A DNA stretch of 64,000 nt from Celoporthe dispersa (Eukaryota; Ascomycota; Sordariomycetes; Diaporthales; Cryphonectriaceae): positions 806,501 to 870,500 of the forward strand of contig WAID01000005.1 of NCBI GenBank assembly GCA_016584495.1, given 5' to 3'. The notes below the pieces were generated by a model, which saw only the letters and a program-made list of their open reading frames with translations, ran no database searches and was not told where the DNA came from. Shown here piece after piece: positions 1-12,735 of this stretch. Every line of letters starts with the position of its first letter. Position 1 is the first letter of the stretch. Both the position numbers and the translations under genes were made by a program.

Positions 1-1046
1 AGGAGGAAGGTGGAGGTTGACGACGATGATGCTGCTGCAGCCCTGTAATTTGAGTGCTGACCTGATAATGGAGAACGGCAGGTGGTATGCACAGATCCCC
101 TGGCAGGGGATCGGGGTCTTGATTGATCAGGTGACCTGCTTCCCGCCAAGTTCCCCAGCGCAGACCCTTAGTACAGACCCCACGCCTTAGCCACAAAGAG
201 GATGCCCTTCCCCCAGTGCCGCTATTTTTAGGGAGGATATTCGATTAGCGACACACCCACATGCATCTTTTTGGACATCTGCAACACAGCCACGTTGCAT
301 CAGATCTCAAATTTCACGAGAACCCCCCCCTCCTGAAGCTCGGAATATCGCGACCGGCCTGTCTCCAGTTGTGTGTGTGTGTGTGGCTTTTCGCTTACGA
401 CGGCCTCATCTCGCGCCGCCTTTCCTAACTGCCCTCATCTCCTCTCGTCATCCTCACGACGAGGCTGACAGGACTCGGAGTCTACGTGCTCGGACCCAGG
501 GACGAAACAATTCAGGCATCTAACGTTCAATATGCCGACGACTCCTTTCTGGATAATATCTCGACCAGCGCCCTGGACCAACGCATGGAAAGAGGACCAT
601 AGTATGTCATACTCTGCTCCAGCCTCGAGGAGCAGCACACTCTTCCTCCCGCGAGCCCCTTCCATCCTTCCCTCGTACGCATAGCCTGGAATCCTCGGGT
701 TGTGCTCGGCTCCGAAATGGATCGATTCCCTGTCCAGGCGTATAACCTACCAGACAACACTCAACGTTCGTCGGCTTCCTCTTCGACGCAAAGACCAGTG
801 GCTCCCCGAGTGCACCTTGTTGACGCGGCTGGCGGGAACCGCAGCCAGGAAGCGACATGTTCGGGTCACTTGCAACAGGCATCCAAGCAGGATATGTGTG
901 CTGGCCCGTTGCGAAGGCAGCTGACCACCACCCTTTTGACAACAGATGCAGCGTGTCCCATCTCAGACTTGACGACACGAAACGGCTGACCTGATACTTC
1001 GTGGAGGCCCCTCTTACTCGCGAGGTCGCCGAGTCGCTCTCCCTCC
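1..1046. other. Intergenic / unassigned left edge
   Basis: No gene could be supported here. A short (GT)n tract lies near 370-385. A reading frame on the + strand around 437-600 has a protein-like look (no low complexity, acidic and hydrophobic mix) but lacks a start and ends at a stop after about 50 codons, so it was not called. The 3' end of the RTA1-family gene abuts the right side. Confidence 0.5.
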
Positions 1047-2365
1047 TTAAACTGCCTTGCTGCCCGCCGAGCTGTCTATCCCTTCCCCACCGGGGCCACG
1101 ACCACCACTTTCCTCCCCCATCTCATGCTGACCCTCGTTCCAGAATTCTGTCACCCCTCTCCCTCTCTTCGTGCTCATCATCCCGACGAGGTTGAACGGG
1201 TCCACCAGCGTCACCCAGAACGGCCTCGTGTCCTTGTACCCGGGCCCGACCACCTCCGTCACCCCGTCGCGCGCGAGATACATCTTGGTGCTCTTGGGCA
1301 GGTACTTCCTTGGGTGCCTGACGTTCCAGAGATACGCGTTGCACAGCATGAGTGTCGCCTCGAACACATAAAAGAACCACTCGTAGCGCACCTCCGGCCC
1401 GAGCGCGTCGGGAGTGAGCCCCGGGCCGAAGTGGAGCTCCGCCAGGCTGAAGTACTCGACGATGCGGTAGATGGTCCTGACGGCGATGAGCGTACTGCTC
1501 GCATATAGCGTCCGCAGCACGCCCGTCAGCTTCAGGCTGCGGACCCCCGCTGCGTGGACGCGGCGGTGGAAGGTGCCCGCCAGCGCGAGGAACAGCATGA
1601 CCACGACGATCTGGATGAGCAGTGCCGCCTTGAGGAGGGCCTTGCCGATGTTCTGCTGGGACTCGCGCAGGGACTGGTTGGTCGAGTAGCTGGCACCGTT
1701 CCCGTTGAGCGCCTCGACGATGGCCGAGATGAACGCGAAGGTTGTCAGCACGCGCCCCGGATGGATCGGTGAGAGGTGCGGGACGTAGTAGAGGATGCGG
1801 CCGAGGATCTGGTAGTTGGCCAGCTCAAACAGGGGCCTGTGGTCGCTATCAGCTGTCTACCTCTGAGGAGAAAGGCTGCCAGGAGGCAAGCATACGGTGC
1901 CGCGTATACCAGACACACGCTGACGATGGGCTTCACGAGGTTCGTATAGTCAAACGCAGCCATCTCTCGTGTGATGAAACCGGCGGTAAAGAGGATCCCG
2001 GCAAAGACCAAGACGCCCGTCATGCGCCAGCATTTGTAATGACTGCCAGTAGTCAATAAGGGAACCCCCCCCCAAAAAAAAAAAAGGAAAATCAAATCGT
2101 CAGAGCCTTGTGAACTCTTCACCCTTCATGGTAACAGGTAGAGAATGACACCTCAGACTCACTAGGTCTGCCATAACTGCCACACCGTAGATGCGCAGAA
2201 GGCCGCGGCGAAGAATACTGGTGCTCCTTTGTTCGGCGCGTAGAACCAGAGGCTCCCCTGCACTAATACGTCGCATCTCATCAGTGTCACCTCTGCACGG
2301 CGATATGCTCGTTCGGAAGAGGAGGAGGATAAATAACACGTACCGTACTGGCCGTTCTCACTCAT
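1047..2365 (-). CDS. RTA1-family multi-pass membrane protein
   Basis: Predicted 352-residue protein of the fungal RTA1 family (lipid-translocating exporter-like, seven-helix plasma or ER membrane proteins; Rta1/Rsb1 of yeast act in 7-aminocholesterol resistance and sphingoid-base export). Four exons were built by hand: 2365-2344, 2262-2163, 2042-1896 and 1836-1047. The last intron is 59 bp with a GTATGC donor and a CTGAT branch-like sequence, and all phases agree. Family marks are the aromatic N-terminal start LWFYAPNKGAP before helix 1, HYKCWRMTG before helix 2, the segment YQILGRILYYVPHLSPIHPG and the YRIVEY segment. The C-terminal tail is glycine/glutamate-rich and cytosolic-looking. The start ATG opens a 7-codon first exon, so the start is less certain than the rest. 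The true substrate cannot be told from sequence. No frame break was seen. Confidence 0.85.
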
Positions 2366-3902
2366 GTTCGGGTAGTATAAGTATATAACGTGCGTCTTGT
2401 GTGAGAGAGAGAGCCTCGCTTGAGCCCTATCTCTCCGGGAAGCAACAGATCGTGATGCAGATGGACACGCAAATGTCTACACCATCGATACTTTTCGAGC
2501 ATCGCCAGCCTGACCTCGTTCCATTAAATCAGCCGCCCGCTGCCCCAGCCTATATACACATACAACCTCTCCCTTCAGACACAACCCCCCCCCCCCAAAA
2601 AAAAAAGACTCACTCATAGCAATAAGTAGAGTAGTCCAGTCTTGGCTATCATCACAGGCACACCAGCCCCAGCCCGTCCAGCCAATCACACACAGCGCTA
2701 CCCCTTCCCTACCACAACGCCACTGGCGTCGATACACCATGCCAAAAGGCTGACCTCGCCAGCCTAAGCCCTGAACGGGGAGGGAGGGAACTGGAACGCG
2801 CCTCGCAACAGTGCCCAGGAGAGAGAGGCCTGCAGACTTTCGGTGCCATCAGCTTTCAGCCTCTCTCTCTCTCTCTCGCCCGTGCTGTTCTGCGGGGTTT
2901 GGGTTTTGGTTGAATCCTTAGCCCCCCCCCCGCGGGTGTCGGGCGCGCGGGCTTGGGTTGGACGGTATTCGTCGGTTTGCGAGGCCGTGCGGGAGAAAGC
3001 AAGCCAGCCAGCGGTTGGAGGCGGTCGGTTAAGCCGAGTACTCTAGATGTGGACTCTTGTTGTTTCCTTGTCGCGCTGCCATGATGGCCGTGGGACCCTC
3101 AGACAGTCACGATGCGGTGCAGCAGGCTCACTTTTGAGAGGGGGGGGGGGGTTGGCTTCCAGTTTAGGGCCGAGCCTCCTCCGTACAGAGGTGACAGCCA
3201 AGATCATGTAGGGCTGTAAGACGGGTAGACTTGTCGCCGCAGAAGCGTGGGCTTTCATCAAGCACGAAGAAATTCGTGGGGGGGTGGGGAGGGTGGGGGG
3301 AACGGACTGTGCAGGAACTTGGACCGTAGATGATCGGGCCACGGGCAGTCTGTCTCTGGTTGCTTGCGGGTGTACTTGGAGTGGCAGTCAGCATGTCTAC
3401 AGACCAGTGTCCGAGACGCATGTGTCTTGGTGAGAGGGGCTCGGAGGCACATGACACAGACATGCCGCGTTTCTTATCATTCTCCCAGCCGAAGACAAGT
3501 CTGGCCAAGATGGCAAGTGTAGACCTGATCAAACGGGTAGCAGATTCCGAGACTGAGCAGAAAAGTGAGGGTTGATGAGAAGAAAATTGTTGAATTGGTA
3601 TCTCGCAAGGCTCTAACTACCGCCTGTCTGTCTTTCTTGTAGACCTCGACACTGGTCGCTGAACTGCTCATTCATCGTAATACGAATAAAAAAAAACACT
3701 CGGTCCTGTCGTCGTTTTCAATTCAGTGCTCTAGGTGGCTCATGACACCAGAGGTCTTGGTTCAGTCTTCTTCTATCCGTCCATCCTTCCAGGTTGCATC
3801 ACCCAACAGACAGTTCGAAATATCAAGGGCTAGTGGTGACAATGGCAACGTTCTCAGCCTCGGGGGTGGTAAACAGATGCTTGCAAACGGCGACTCCGAT
3901 CT
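2366..3902. other. Intergenic region
   Basis: Divided between the upstream region of the RTA1-family gene (left) and the 3' flank of the importin gene (right). It holds poly-C/poly-A runs near 2586-2607, a CT microsatellite near 2862-2880 and a poly-G run near 3141-3152. A possible 81-codon frame starts at ATG 3330 with a signal-peptide-like hydrophobic start, but it has no other support. Confidence 0.5.
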
Positions 3903-6900
3903 CTAGTTGAAGTAGCTCATAATAACTTGCTGTGCATCAGCCGGGTACTGCTGAAGGAGAGGCGTTGGGTCGGTGTTTGTGGCCTGCAGGAGCATCTTTA
4001 CCGCCGTGCACACACGCTGGGCGGTTTGTGTGGTCAGGGTCTGAGCCTCGAGGGCCTTTGCCACGTGGTCGAAGATCTGATCTGGCCGTTGACCGACAGC
4101 AGGGTGTTGCCTATGAGCAGAGGGGTTAGCTTGTGCGTGGTTACAAACATGATAGAGGCAGTGATTGAATCCATGTATGTGAAAGCACAGAGCGCGACTT
4201 ACTTTGTGATCAATTCGGCCAAGTATGCATAAGCATAAGGCGCAGCCTCGTCGTCATTTGTCACAGGGAGTGAGTTGACCCACTGGCCGACGACCTCGTC
4301 CTGGTTCGCCACGGCACTTGCGTTGAAGTGCAGGATCTTGGCGAGGGCTGCGCATGCATTCTCAGTTGCGTACACGTTGTCATCGCTGCGCGCATCAGGG
4401 ACCTGGGTTGCCTGCAATAACGACGAGACTGAGCCGCCGAGGAACTGCGCCCAAGCCTGTCCACCCTTCTGGGCCGCGACACCAATACCGTACGCGGCGG
4501 CCTGTCGGATGGCAGGGGATGCATCGCGACAGCCCTCCAGAAGAGGCGTCATGATGTAGTTCGCGTAGTGAATCGACTCGGGCCCGCAGTACTCGAGGAC
4601 ATCGTCCATTATACAAAGCCCCCACTGGCGCTGGGCAGGGTCCAGGGTGTTGTTCAGGAAGCTCTCATATGTCGAGATCAGCCGCTCCCAGGTACGCAGG
4701 AAAGCCGAGCCATGGTACTTGAAGATGGAGTGGAACGCCTTGTTCATATCTCCCAGGAGGGTTTGGTCGTCCTCAATCGCCATGAGGATTTCTTCAGCCT
4801 CGTCTTCAGCATCATCCGGGTTTGTGCCCGCGGTCTCCTCCAGCCGCTGGGCGACACGAAGCTTGTAGTCGTCGAGTGCGGACTGGACTGATTCGATAAA
4901 ATGCTCCATGTGCTGGACCGTGAGGCAGTCCCTGCCCAGGCACTCAACAGACTCGTAGAAACACTGGTACATCTCGGCCAGTGTATCTATGGAAGGTTCA
5001 GCTGAAAGAACTTCCAGGAGCTTGTCGGCTGTGCCGTTCCAGAGGCCACCAAGCTCAGCTGACGGGTTGCCGTAGGCATTCTTGTATGAGTTGAGCAGCT
5101 GGGGAACGAGCTTGGCAGACATGAACCTGACGGGGTCGTGGAAGAAGAAGGCGAGACCAGGCAGGGCGACCTTCTCCATGACCTCGGCCACGTAGGGGGC
5201 GAAGTTGCCCTCGAGAACTTGTGCGTACACAACGAGAAGCTCGATCGCCATGTTCTTGTCGTCCATGGTGCTTGTCTTGATGCCAATCATCTTGCCCTTG
5301 ACGGGGACAAGCTCCCACCCCTCCTCGTTCTGAAGCGCCTCGACCTGGTCGTCGTCGTCCAGGAGCTGAATATCGGCATTGGCCTTTGCGAGCTCCAGGA
5401 GCGGCGGCATGACGTTTGGCAGGAACGGGAGGAACTCGGATCCCAGCACTCGACACATGCGGCCCCAGCAGTGCATGAGGTATTGTGCCTGAGGGTCATC
5501 AGGCTCTGTCACGCTGGTCTGGGTATTGGCCAGAAGCTGGACCAGCTTCATGGCGTCTGCGCCCAGCCGTTCCTTTCCTACAGCAAGGCCGATCAGAGTG
5601 GCACACTCCATCGCCTTGGCCTTGAGGAGACGGTTGTCCTTCTCGATTGGCAGCTGCAGAACGTTGAAAAGCAGGGGCATCAACGAGTCGTAGTACTTGG
5701 TAAATGCAGCTTCGGCGGCATCGGCGATCGTGGCGATCGTGGACAGAGCCTGCTCCTGCACATATCGCTTATCGAACTGCAGCAAGCGGTAGAGCGACGA
5801 GAGTAGCTCGTCGAGATACGGCTCGAGGACGTTCTTCTCGGCTTCCTCGCAGAAGTTGACAAGGGCGGCGGCGGCATGTGACTTGACTCGGGGTTCTGGA
5901 GAATCGAGGACAGGAATGATCGCCTTGAGAATGGCATCGTAATACTCTTTCTGCATCGTGGGTGCGAAATCCGTGCTCATCTGGCCTAAGGCGTTACAGC
6001 CTGCCCACCGGACACGGGGGTGCTGGTCCCTCAGAGCCGGCACGACCAGGTCCAGAACCTGCTGCAGCTCGCCAACCATCTGATCCCGGCAGCCTTCAGA
6101 GATGGCCGATATAGCCATGAGAGCGGCATGCTTGTCTGACCAGGACTGAGACTGCATCATGCGGGGCAGCCAGTTGAAGGTAGGCTGCAGGATCGTCAGG
6201 CCGCCGAGCTTGTTGGCGAGCCGGTCCATGCACTGCTCGCCAGCGACGTGGTTCTGATCGCTCTCATCTTGGTCCAGCTATAGCGAGGGATTAGCACTGC
6301 TCGACAGCGGCCGGCACAGGGCGGACGAAAGGGAACATACATCGTCAGCCTCGAGCCAGTCCTGAACATCATCGTCGTCGCCGAGATCCGTCATCAGGCT
6401 GAGACACTGGGTAATCATGTCGTTGGTGAAGTTCGGGTCCTTCTTGCACATGGACGGCGCGTAATCGGCAAAGGTAGCCATGAGCTCCAGCGCATTCTGA
6501 CGGCAGATATCGCTAAGCTCCTTGTCCTGGACGACAGAGATGCTGAACTGAACCAGGCTGCCGAAGAGGGGCTTGAACATCTTGGGTGATGACTCGGCGA
6601 GATCGATCAACGCGACCAGGGCCTGGCTCAGCTCATCCGAATCACGCTTGTCCTTGATAGGAGGCAGGATGTTGAGGACCTCGGGGATAAGCGCGTAGTA
6701 TTTTTGTTGTCTCTTCTTGTTGAGGCTTCTGAAGAAAGAGGCAAAAGCCTCCATGGCTGCCAGACGGACCTACAAGCAACGTTAGTCCTCCCTCAGGGCC
6801 CCAGTCAATTGTAGGGAGGTTGACGTACGCCGACCTCAGGGTCCTTAAAGCCCTTGGTAAAGGCCTGTGCGACAGCCTCCTCATGCTGCTTCTCGATGAT

Positions 6901-7487
6901 GCCGGGGGTTGTGTTGAAGACACGGAACGCGGACTCGCGCTTGCCGGAGTCGTCAGCGATGCTAAGCTGGAAGAGCACGGTAAGCAGCTCAGGCCACGGT
7001 TCGTCTAACAGCAGCAAGTCAGCAGGGTGGTCAGGTTACAGTCTCTCCCCGACCGGCTCAGGAGGCACGGGAGGCAGGGCGTACCAATCTCTGCGTATTG
7101 CCTCGCTACCTCGGCGACGGCGTCGCTGATCTTGTTCCTGACCGATTTGTCCGCCTCGTTGACCAGGCACTCGAGCAGCTTTTGTCTTATGACAATAGCG
7201 TGCTCCTTGGCGAGGGAGACAAACATCTCCACGGCCTGTCCCTGCTCGTTCTTCCTGGTCTTGGATGCTATCCTCCGGAAGATGACGGCGGCGAAAGACC
7301 GGACCTGGACATCCTGGGACCCCGCGATGTGTTCGGCCAGTCCCATCAGCAGCACCTCAGGGCGCGTGTTTGTCCAGTTGTTGGCCAGGGCCTCCTCCGC
7401 CTGCGTGCGGATGTCATTATTGGGAGACTGGAGACCCTGGATGAGCTGACCAAGCTCAGCAGTGGTCTCTGGAGGAAGCATCGACAT
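3903..7487 (-). CDS. kap121: Importin beta-family karyopherin Kap121/Pse1 (importin-5 type)
   Basis: Nuclear import receptor of the Kap121/Pse1/IPO5 family: a HEAT-repeat solenoid that binds Ran-GTP and carries ribosomal proteins, histones and other cargo through the nuclear pore. Five exons: 7487-7085, 7004-6829, 6769-6341, 6277-4203 and 4110-3903. They give 1096 residues, close to the 1089 of yeast Pse1. The start ATG 7487 opens MSMLPPETTAELGQLIQGL, the usual N-terminus. HEAT-type helices run throughout; the residues WELVPVKGKMIGIKTS, near the middle, are a family hallmark. The last exon supplies the conserved C-terminus ending VIMSYFN. All introns are GT-AG and phases agree; no frame break in over 3 kb of coding sequence. 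The 5' flank is shared with nothing nearby, so it is probably transcribed alone. Likely essential by analogy with yeast. Confidence 0.96.
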
Positions 7488-9936
7488 CTTGTTGGGAGGT
7501 ATATCGGCGAAAATGGTGAGAGCGATTCGGTCGCGCAAGAGTCGAGGACGGAGGGGTTCGAAGCAGGCGCCCAGTGAGTAGTCAGCGCCGCGGCGCGCAA
7601 CGCGTCGGCAAAAAGGGAACGAGGGGGCTGGTTTGTGCTGGTGGGGATGGGAGCAGAGCAGGTGGGTGCTGCGATGTGGCTTGTTGCTGGTGTGGTGTGC
7701 AAAAAAAGAAAAAAGAGAAAAAAAAAAGGAGCCCCGCGCAAAGAAAGGTGGGAGGGAGGGGTGCCGCCGCGGTGGTGCGCAACGCCTGAGAATAGCCCTT
7801 TGGGAAGAATCAGATCAGGGCAAGGGAACACACACGACGGGGGGAGAAGATGGTGATTCAGTAACAGAAGAGAAAGAAAAAAATAAGAACAGGAGAGTTT
7901 GACGCGCTCAGAAGAGGATCAGGCCGCGGTCATGAGGGTCTGCGGCATTGTAGAGTTGCAATCAAGGGGAGAAAAAAAATAGAAAATAAAAAATAGACCA
8001 TGGCCAAGAGTTGTCCAGCCGCGGGGCCCTTTCCTGGTAGTGAGGGGGAGATCCAAGGATGCTAGTGCTCCGCTTAGTATGCAGGCTGCTGCAGCAGCAC
8101 ACACAGCGAAGAAGGAGGCAGGCAGGCAGGGCAGGGCAGCAGGGCAAAGCAGGGTTTGGGGCCAGGTGGGGCCTGGGTCACCCTTGCATCGCCGCCCAAC
8201 AGTCACCACTTTGTACTGCCCAGTACTTCTATAGTGGTCTCTCACTTTGTCACCGAGTTCATTCAATCCTACTTCTTTATTCCGTGAAGATGCTGACTGT
8301 GATTAGATACCCATTGGTTTGTGCTTTCTACCTCTATATTTGTCCTTTATAATTTCCCGTCTCCCAACATGGCCCTGTTGTCCTTTGTTGGCCTGCAGAT
8401 CGGCCTCCTTGCTCTGCCGCTCTTTTTCAGCTCCAGAAGACGGATTCTAGACACAGATCGGACCTGTATATGGCCCTGTGTATCCTTATGATGTACCTCA
8501 AGGTACCTTGCCTTGTTCTGCAGACTGGTGGGGTGTTGGCAGGAAAATCTGCACCCCTGGACTGTCTGCGAGTTGTCCAATGTCCCTGGAGTGATTGGAG
8601 ACGAGAGCTTCAAATCCTCAGACTTCTGCAGCGCCATCTGTGCTCATGTGAGGCGCATACAAAATATGCAACTTGCATCATGACATTTCTGACTGTTGGT
8701 CGATGGATCGATTGACTAGCTACAGGTATCTGCGCCGTTTCGACAGCCATCCATCATCTCCACTGCCCCAGCAGCCTGGTGTCCAAGCTTGGCCCCAAGA
8801 TAAAGATGAAGATAAACTCTACAGAGACTGCATCTGAGTGGCTCTGGCAGCTGTGACCTCGGGAGAGACAAGACAAGAAGGGATACATGTCCCGATGCGA
8901 GATTGAGACTCGAGCTTCTACACATGGCATTTTACTCTCTGTCTTGACTGTCCAGGCCATCTTGATCAGGCAGCACATGGTAAGGTCAGTACATATCTGT
9001 GTCGAGCTTACCATGGAGCAGGTCTGACAGGTTGGCACCTCCTGCAGCCGTCCACAGCAGTGTCGAGGTCCTCCCACAGCATCTCGTGTTGCATTTGTGC
9101 TGTGCACATGTCTACAGTAGAAGGCCTTAGCATGTAGCATATCTTGTAGTCCAGGGGACTCGGGGCCTGTCGACAGCCTTGGAGGCGAGATCAGGCTAAA
9201 ATGTATGCTGTTGTAGACACAGAGGAGTCAGTTTGAGAAGAGGACTCAGGGCCGAACTTCCGGCATCTCATCACAAACCTTTCAGGAATACCTGTGGCCA
9301 CTGGTCTAGGCTAGACTGACTCTGATGTTATTATTCCTTCTACGCCCCTTGCATTTGTGTCTGTCAGGACTTGCAGCTGGCCAGTCCATTTCATTCCATC
9401 TCCATCCGATTCTCTGGAGCTGCGCGTCCTCTTTATGGCTGCCTAGGCTGGTGGAAGATGACGAGTCACTGAGGGCAAGGTGCCAAGGGAGGAGCAGGCA
9501 AATGCGATCATCTTGCCCCTCAAGCCCCTCCACCCAGGATCCCGTCGCTTGTTCCCCGCCGTAAAACGGGAGCTTCCACCCTCGTCACTCCACCCCCACT
9601 CCACATCGTACCTCGCCTCTGCGCGCCAGAGCTCTCGTCTTCTGTCCCGTGCCCCCCCCCCCCCGGTGCTGCCTGTCTCTCTACTACATACCATGTACGG
9701 TGGTTGTTATCTGGCTGTTTCTTTTCAGACCTAGCCTCATCCAGGCCTTGGCCTCCAGACTACTGAGTGACACAGCATCATCGCATCTGCCCACTGCGCG
9801 GCTGTCACGCGATTCCTCGACGGCGACCTCCTCATCCCCTCGCCTCTCTCTCGTCCCGCGCCTATACCTTGGACTGCCAGCCCACCTCGCCAGCCCAGCT
9901 CGAGCAACCCTTCGTGGGGGCTGCCTCCTCGTCGAG
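7488..9936. other. Intergenic region between divergent kap121 and sds23
   Basis: About 2.4 kb upstream of two divergent genes, so it should hold both promoters. A purine-rich run (AAAAAAAGAAAAAAGAG-like) lies at 7699-7728 on the + strand, in the likely kap121 leader. Long open frames here are low complexity or Pro/Ser-rich and were not called. The frame of the sds23 first exon stays open upstream to 9649, but without conserved-looking sequence. Confidence 0.55.
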
Positions 9937-11726
9937 ATGGACCAACAACAGCCAGGCAAGCAGCAGCAAAACTCGCCCTCCCCCCACTCCTCCAGCACCA
10001 GCCTCGACAAGCTTGCGCATCCGGCCATCGGCGCCTACTCGACCTCGCCCAGCCAGCACCCAGGCCTCCCTCAGCGTTCTCCCTCCAGCTCCTCCCTGCA
10101 CAAGTCCTCCCTCCACTCCCACCGCTCCAGCTTTGCCGAGAACCTCCGCAATCACCACACCCCGGGCTCGCCGCGGGCCACGCGGCACCCCAGCTTCACG
10201 CAGGCCGCCGTACAGGAGCTCATGGCGCACCCGCCGCCCTCGCGCCAGCCCAACCCTCGCTTTACGGGGCGCGACTGGCGCGACGTCCGGCTGGGCGAGC
10301 TGCTCAGCCTCAACACGGATGAGGTGCGCTGGGTCGACCTGGAGAGCAGCGTCGAGGAGGCGACCATGATCTTGGTGAAGGGCAACGTCGCCGGTAACTG
10401 TGTGCTGATCAAGGACGGCCCCGTCAAGAGGCCTGTGGCGACATTCGACTACAAGGACCTGAACGCGTATCTGCTGGCGGTGGTCGGCCTGGCGAAGCCG
10501 GAGGAGCAGCACGCACAGCTGTACGAGGGGATCGCCAGACGGGCCTCGGAGAGGGAGGCCATCCCGCTCAGGGACATACAGCCGCTGTGCCGGCAGGAGC
10601 AGCTGGTGTCGTTGTCGCCCGAGGACTTCTTGCCTGGGGCGATCGAGGTGTTCGGGAGCGGCATACACCGGATTCTGGTCACGACTCAGGAAGGAGAGAC
10701 GGTGGGTGTGTTGAGCCAGCTGAAGGTGGTGGAGTTCTTCTGGAACGAGGGCGTCAACTTCCAGGTCATCGACAGACTGTACCCCGCGCTGCTGAGGGAT
10801 CTGCGCATCGGATCGCAGCAGATCGTCGCCATCAAGTATGGAACATTTACCTCCCGCCGCCCCTCCCTCCCCCCACCTCCTAAACAAACAAGTAATGAGG
10901 GAGACTAACGGCTCGCAGCGCCGATGCACCACTCGCAGAAGCCCTCGTCCTCATGTCCAATGAAGGTCTCACCTCGGTAGCCGTAATCGACAACGGGAGT
11001 AACGTGGTGGGCAACATTTCCACCGCCGATATTCGCCTCCTCACCTCTGCAGCCTCCATGCCACTCCTCCAGCAAACCTGCATGCACTTCATTACCGTGA
11101 TCCTGTCGGAACGGGGTATGGAAAAAGGACGCGACTCAGTGCCCGTCTTCCACGTCAGCCCCTATTCGACCCTCGCCCACACCGTTGCGAAGCTGGTCGC
11201 GACAAAGTCACACAGAATGTGGGTAGTCGAGAGCGCCTCCCCTAGCCCGAGCGCGCCCACAACACCGCTCCTGGGGCCTGTGGGCACGACAACAAGCATG
11301 GTCAGCGGTGGTGGAAATGCGGCGGCGATGACGAGCTCGACGTCCGGTGCCACGAGTGTGACCGCATCTGGTAACAACGGCGGCAGCGGTAACATCGCAG
11401 GCTCCTCGCCTTCCTTCTCCGCGACCGTTATAACAACCGGTCCGAACCAGTCTTCCGCACCGCCCTCGCCCCTCCCACTGTCGACACCTCTCTTTTCGCC
11501 CTCCTCCTCGGTTCCGGCCGCCGCATTGCCGGGAGCACATCTATCAGGCAGGTTGACCGGCGTGATATCGCTCACCGACATCCTGAACTTGTTCGCACGG
11601 TCGTCCGGCCTGAACCCTGCGGACCCAGGAGAGCAGAGGGCGCGCAGACGCAGGAGCTCGAGCAGCTCGATCCGGCCGAGTCTAGACGGGGGCAGTGTGA
11701 GGGGAAGCCTCGATTTCAGGAGATGA
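9937..11726 (+). CDS. sds23: Sds23/Moc1-family CBS-domain protein
   Basis: Predicted 568-residue protein of the Sds23 (Moc1/Psp1) family, CBS-domain proteins that in fission yeast restrain PP2A- and PP6-type phosphatases and link nutrient state to mitosis. Two exons, 9937-10835 and 10919-11726, joined through an 83-bp GT-AG intron in phase 2. The first 110 residues are Ser/Pro/His-rich and disordered-looking. Residues about 115-420 form the tandem CBS region, with the RDWRDVRLGELLSL entry, GIHRILVTTQEG and GLTSVAVIDNGSNVVGNIST beta-alpha segments. A Gly/Ser/Thr/Pro insert of about 90 residues interrupts the last CBS repeat before RLTGVISLTDILNLFARSSG. The tail RRRRSSSSSIRPS is typical of the family and may be phosphorylated. 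ATG 9937 was chosen because sequence upstream in the same frame is unlike the family. No frame break. Confidence 0.93.
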
Positions 11727-12735
11727 GCTCGGAGCTCAAGGCCGCAGTGGCAGGCTGAGGCTGCGAGAGGTGAAGGAGACGGTAACGTCCAGAGAGCGGT
11801 CAGCAGTATATGCAGGAACGGCCCTACTCTTGTGGACCCGTCCTGGTCGGAAAGGCGTTGAGGACGTCAAGGTTCCATTCTCCACACTCCTTTTGCTCCT
11901 TGAGGTCACTTTTCCTTTCCCTTGGACAATTTATGGCGTCTAGGCGGCATTGATATCTTCATGTGTTTGAGCAGCAGCAGCAGCAGCATTATTTCTAGTC
12001 GTGGGGTGGATGAGAGGAAGGGACGCCTTTTTCTTTTTCTTTTTTTCTTGAAAAATTAAAAAAAGAAAGGAGAGAAAAAATATATACATTGATGTGAGTG
12101 TCTATGCAACGGGTCTCCCCTTCACCAAGTCCACTGCCCAACATAGGCCAGCACATAGGTATGAGCAATGAACAACCCATTTCTATTTCCTCGAGTCTCA
12201 AGCGTCTCAAATATCAGAGAAGTCACATACGTTGTGTGGATGCCAGCGCGTGCTTCTCAACTTGATCTGATGAAGCTGAGGATGGTTCACCTATAGGGTT
12301 TCAAACTTGATACACCCATCCACGACCTCACCACGCCACGTCCTCCGCCTATCCCTTTCGCGGCAGGTGCAGCATAGCAGGGCGACGTGCGCGCCTATTA
12401 CCACTCCCCCTCCCCTTCCCCTTTTCACCCCCTTTTTGATGGTATTGTGCCTCTTGATCATCCATTTGATGTACTCCCTTTGCCTGCACCAGCAACGCGC
12501 GACACCGGAACCTCTTCCTGTCTCCACTGGCAGGAAGCACAAATCATACAAGAAGTCATTCCCAAGTGGCCCTTTTCAACCCGCCCCGGAGCAACAGCCC
12601 GGGATCTCTTTTCGAACCGCTGAACCAGAGACTGGCACGCAATTATCCTTCGATGATGTACGAGGGGTGTCTTGCACTCGCAAATGAAACATCTCGATGG
12701 GGCGGTGAGACCAGTCCACCCAGCTGGTACATGCT
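11727..12735. other. Intergenic region, convergent 3' ends
   Basis: 3' flanks of sds23 (+) and the HNH-motif gene (-). It contains a short CAG repeat near 11971-11986 and a TTTTC/AAAAG-rich stretch at 12027-12080 that could serve as 3'-end processing sequence. Several open frames exist on both strands from 12300 but none looks like a protein family. Confidence 0.5.

Noticed and set aside
437..989. Protein-like frames at the left edge
   Set aside because: Frames are short, change repeatedly, lack a supported start and resemble no family.
3330..3575. 81-codon frame with a signal-peptide-like start
   Set aside because: No conserved motif, no neighbouring gene context and no splice partner; frames of this size with a hydrophobic start occur by chance.
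5138..5806. 222-codon + strand frame inside kap121
   Set aside because: Antisense shadow of a conserved importin exon.
9862..10932. 356-codon minus-strand frame opposite sds23
   Set aside because: Antisense shadow of a GC-rich coding exon; no family resemblance.
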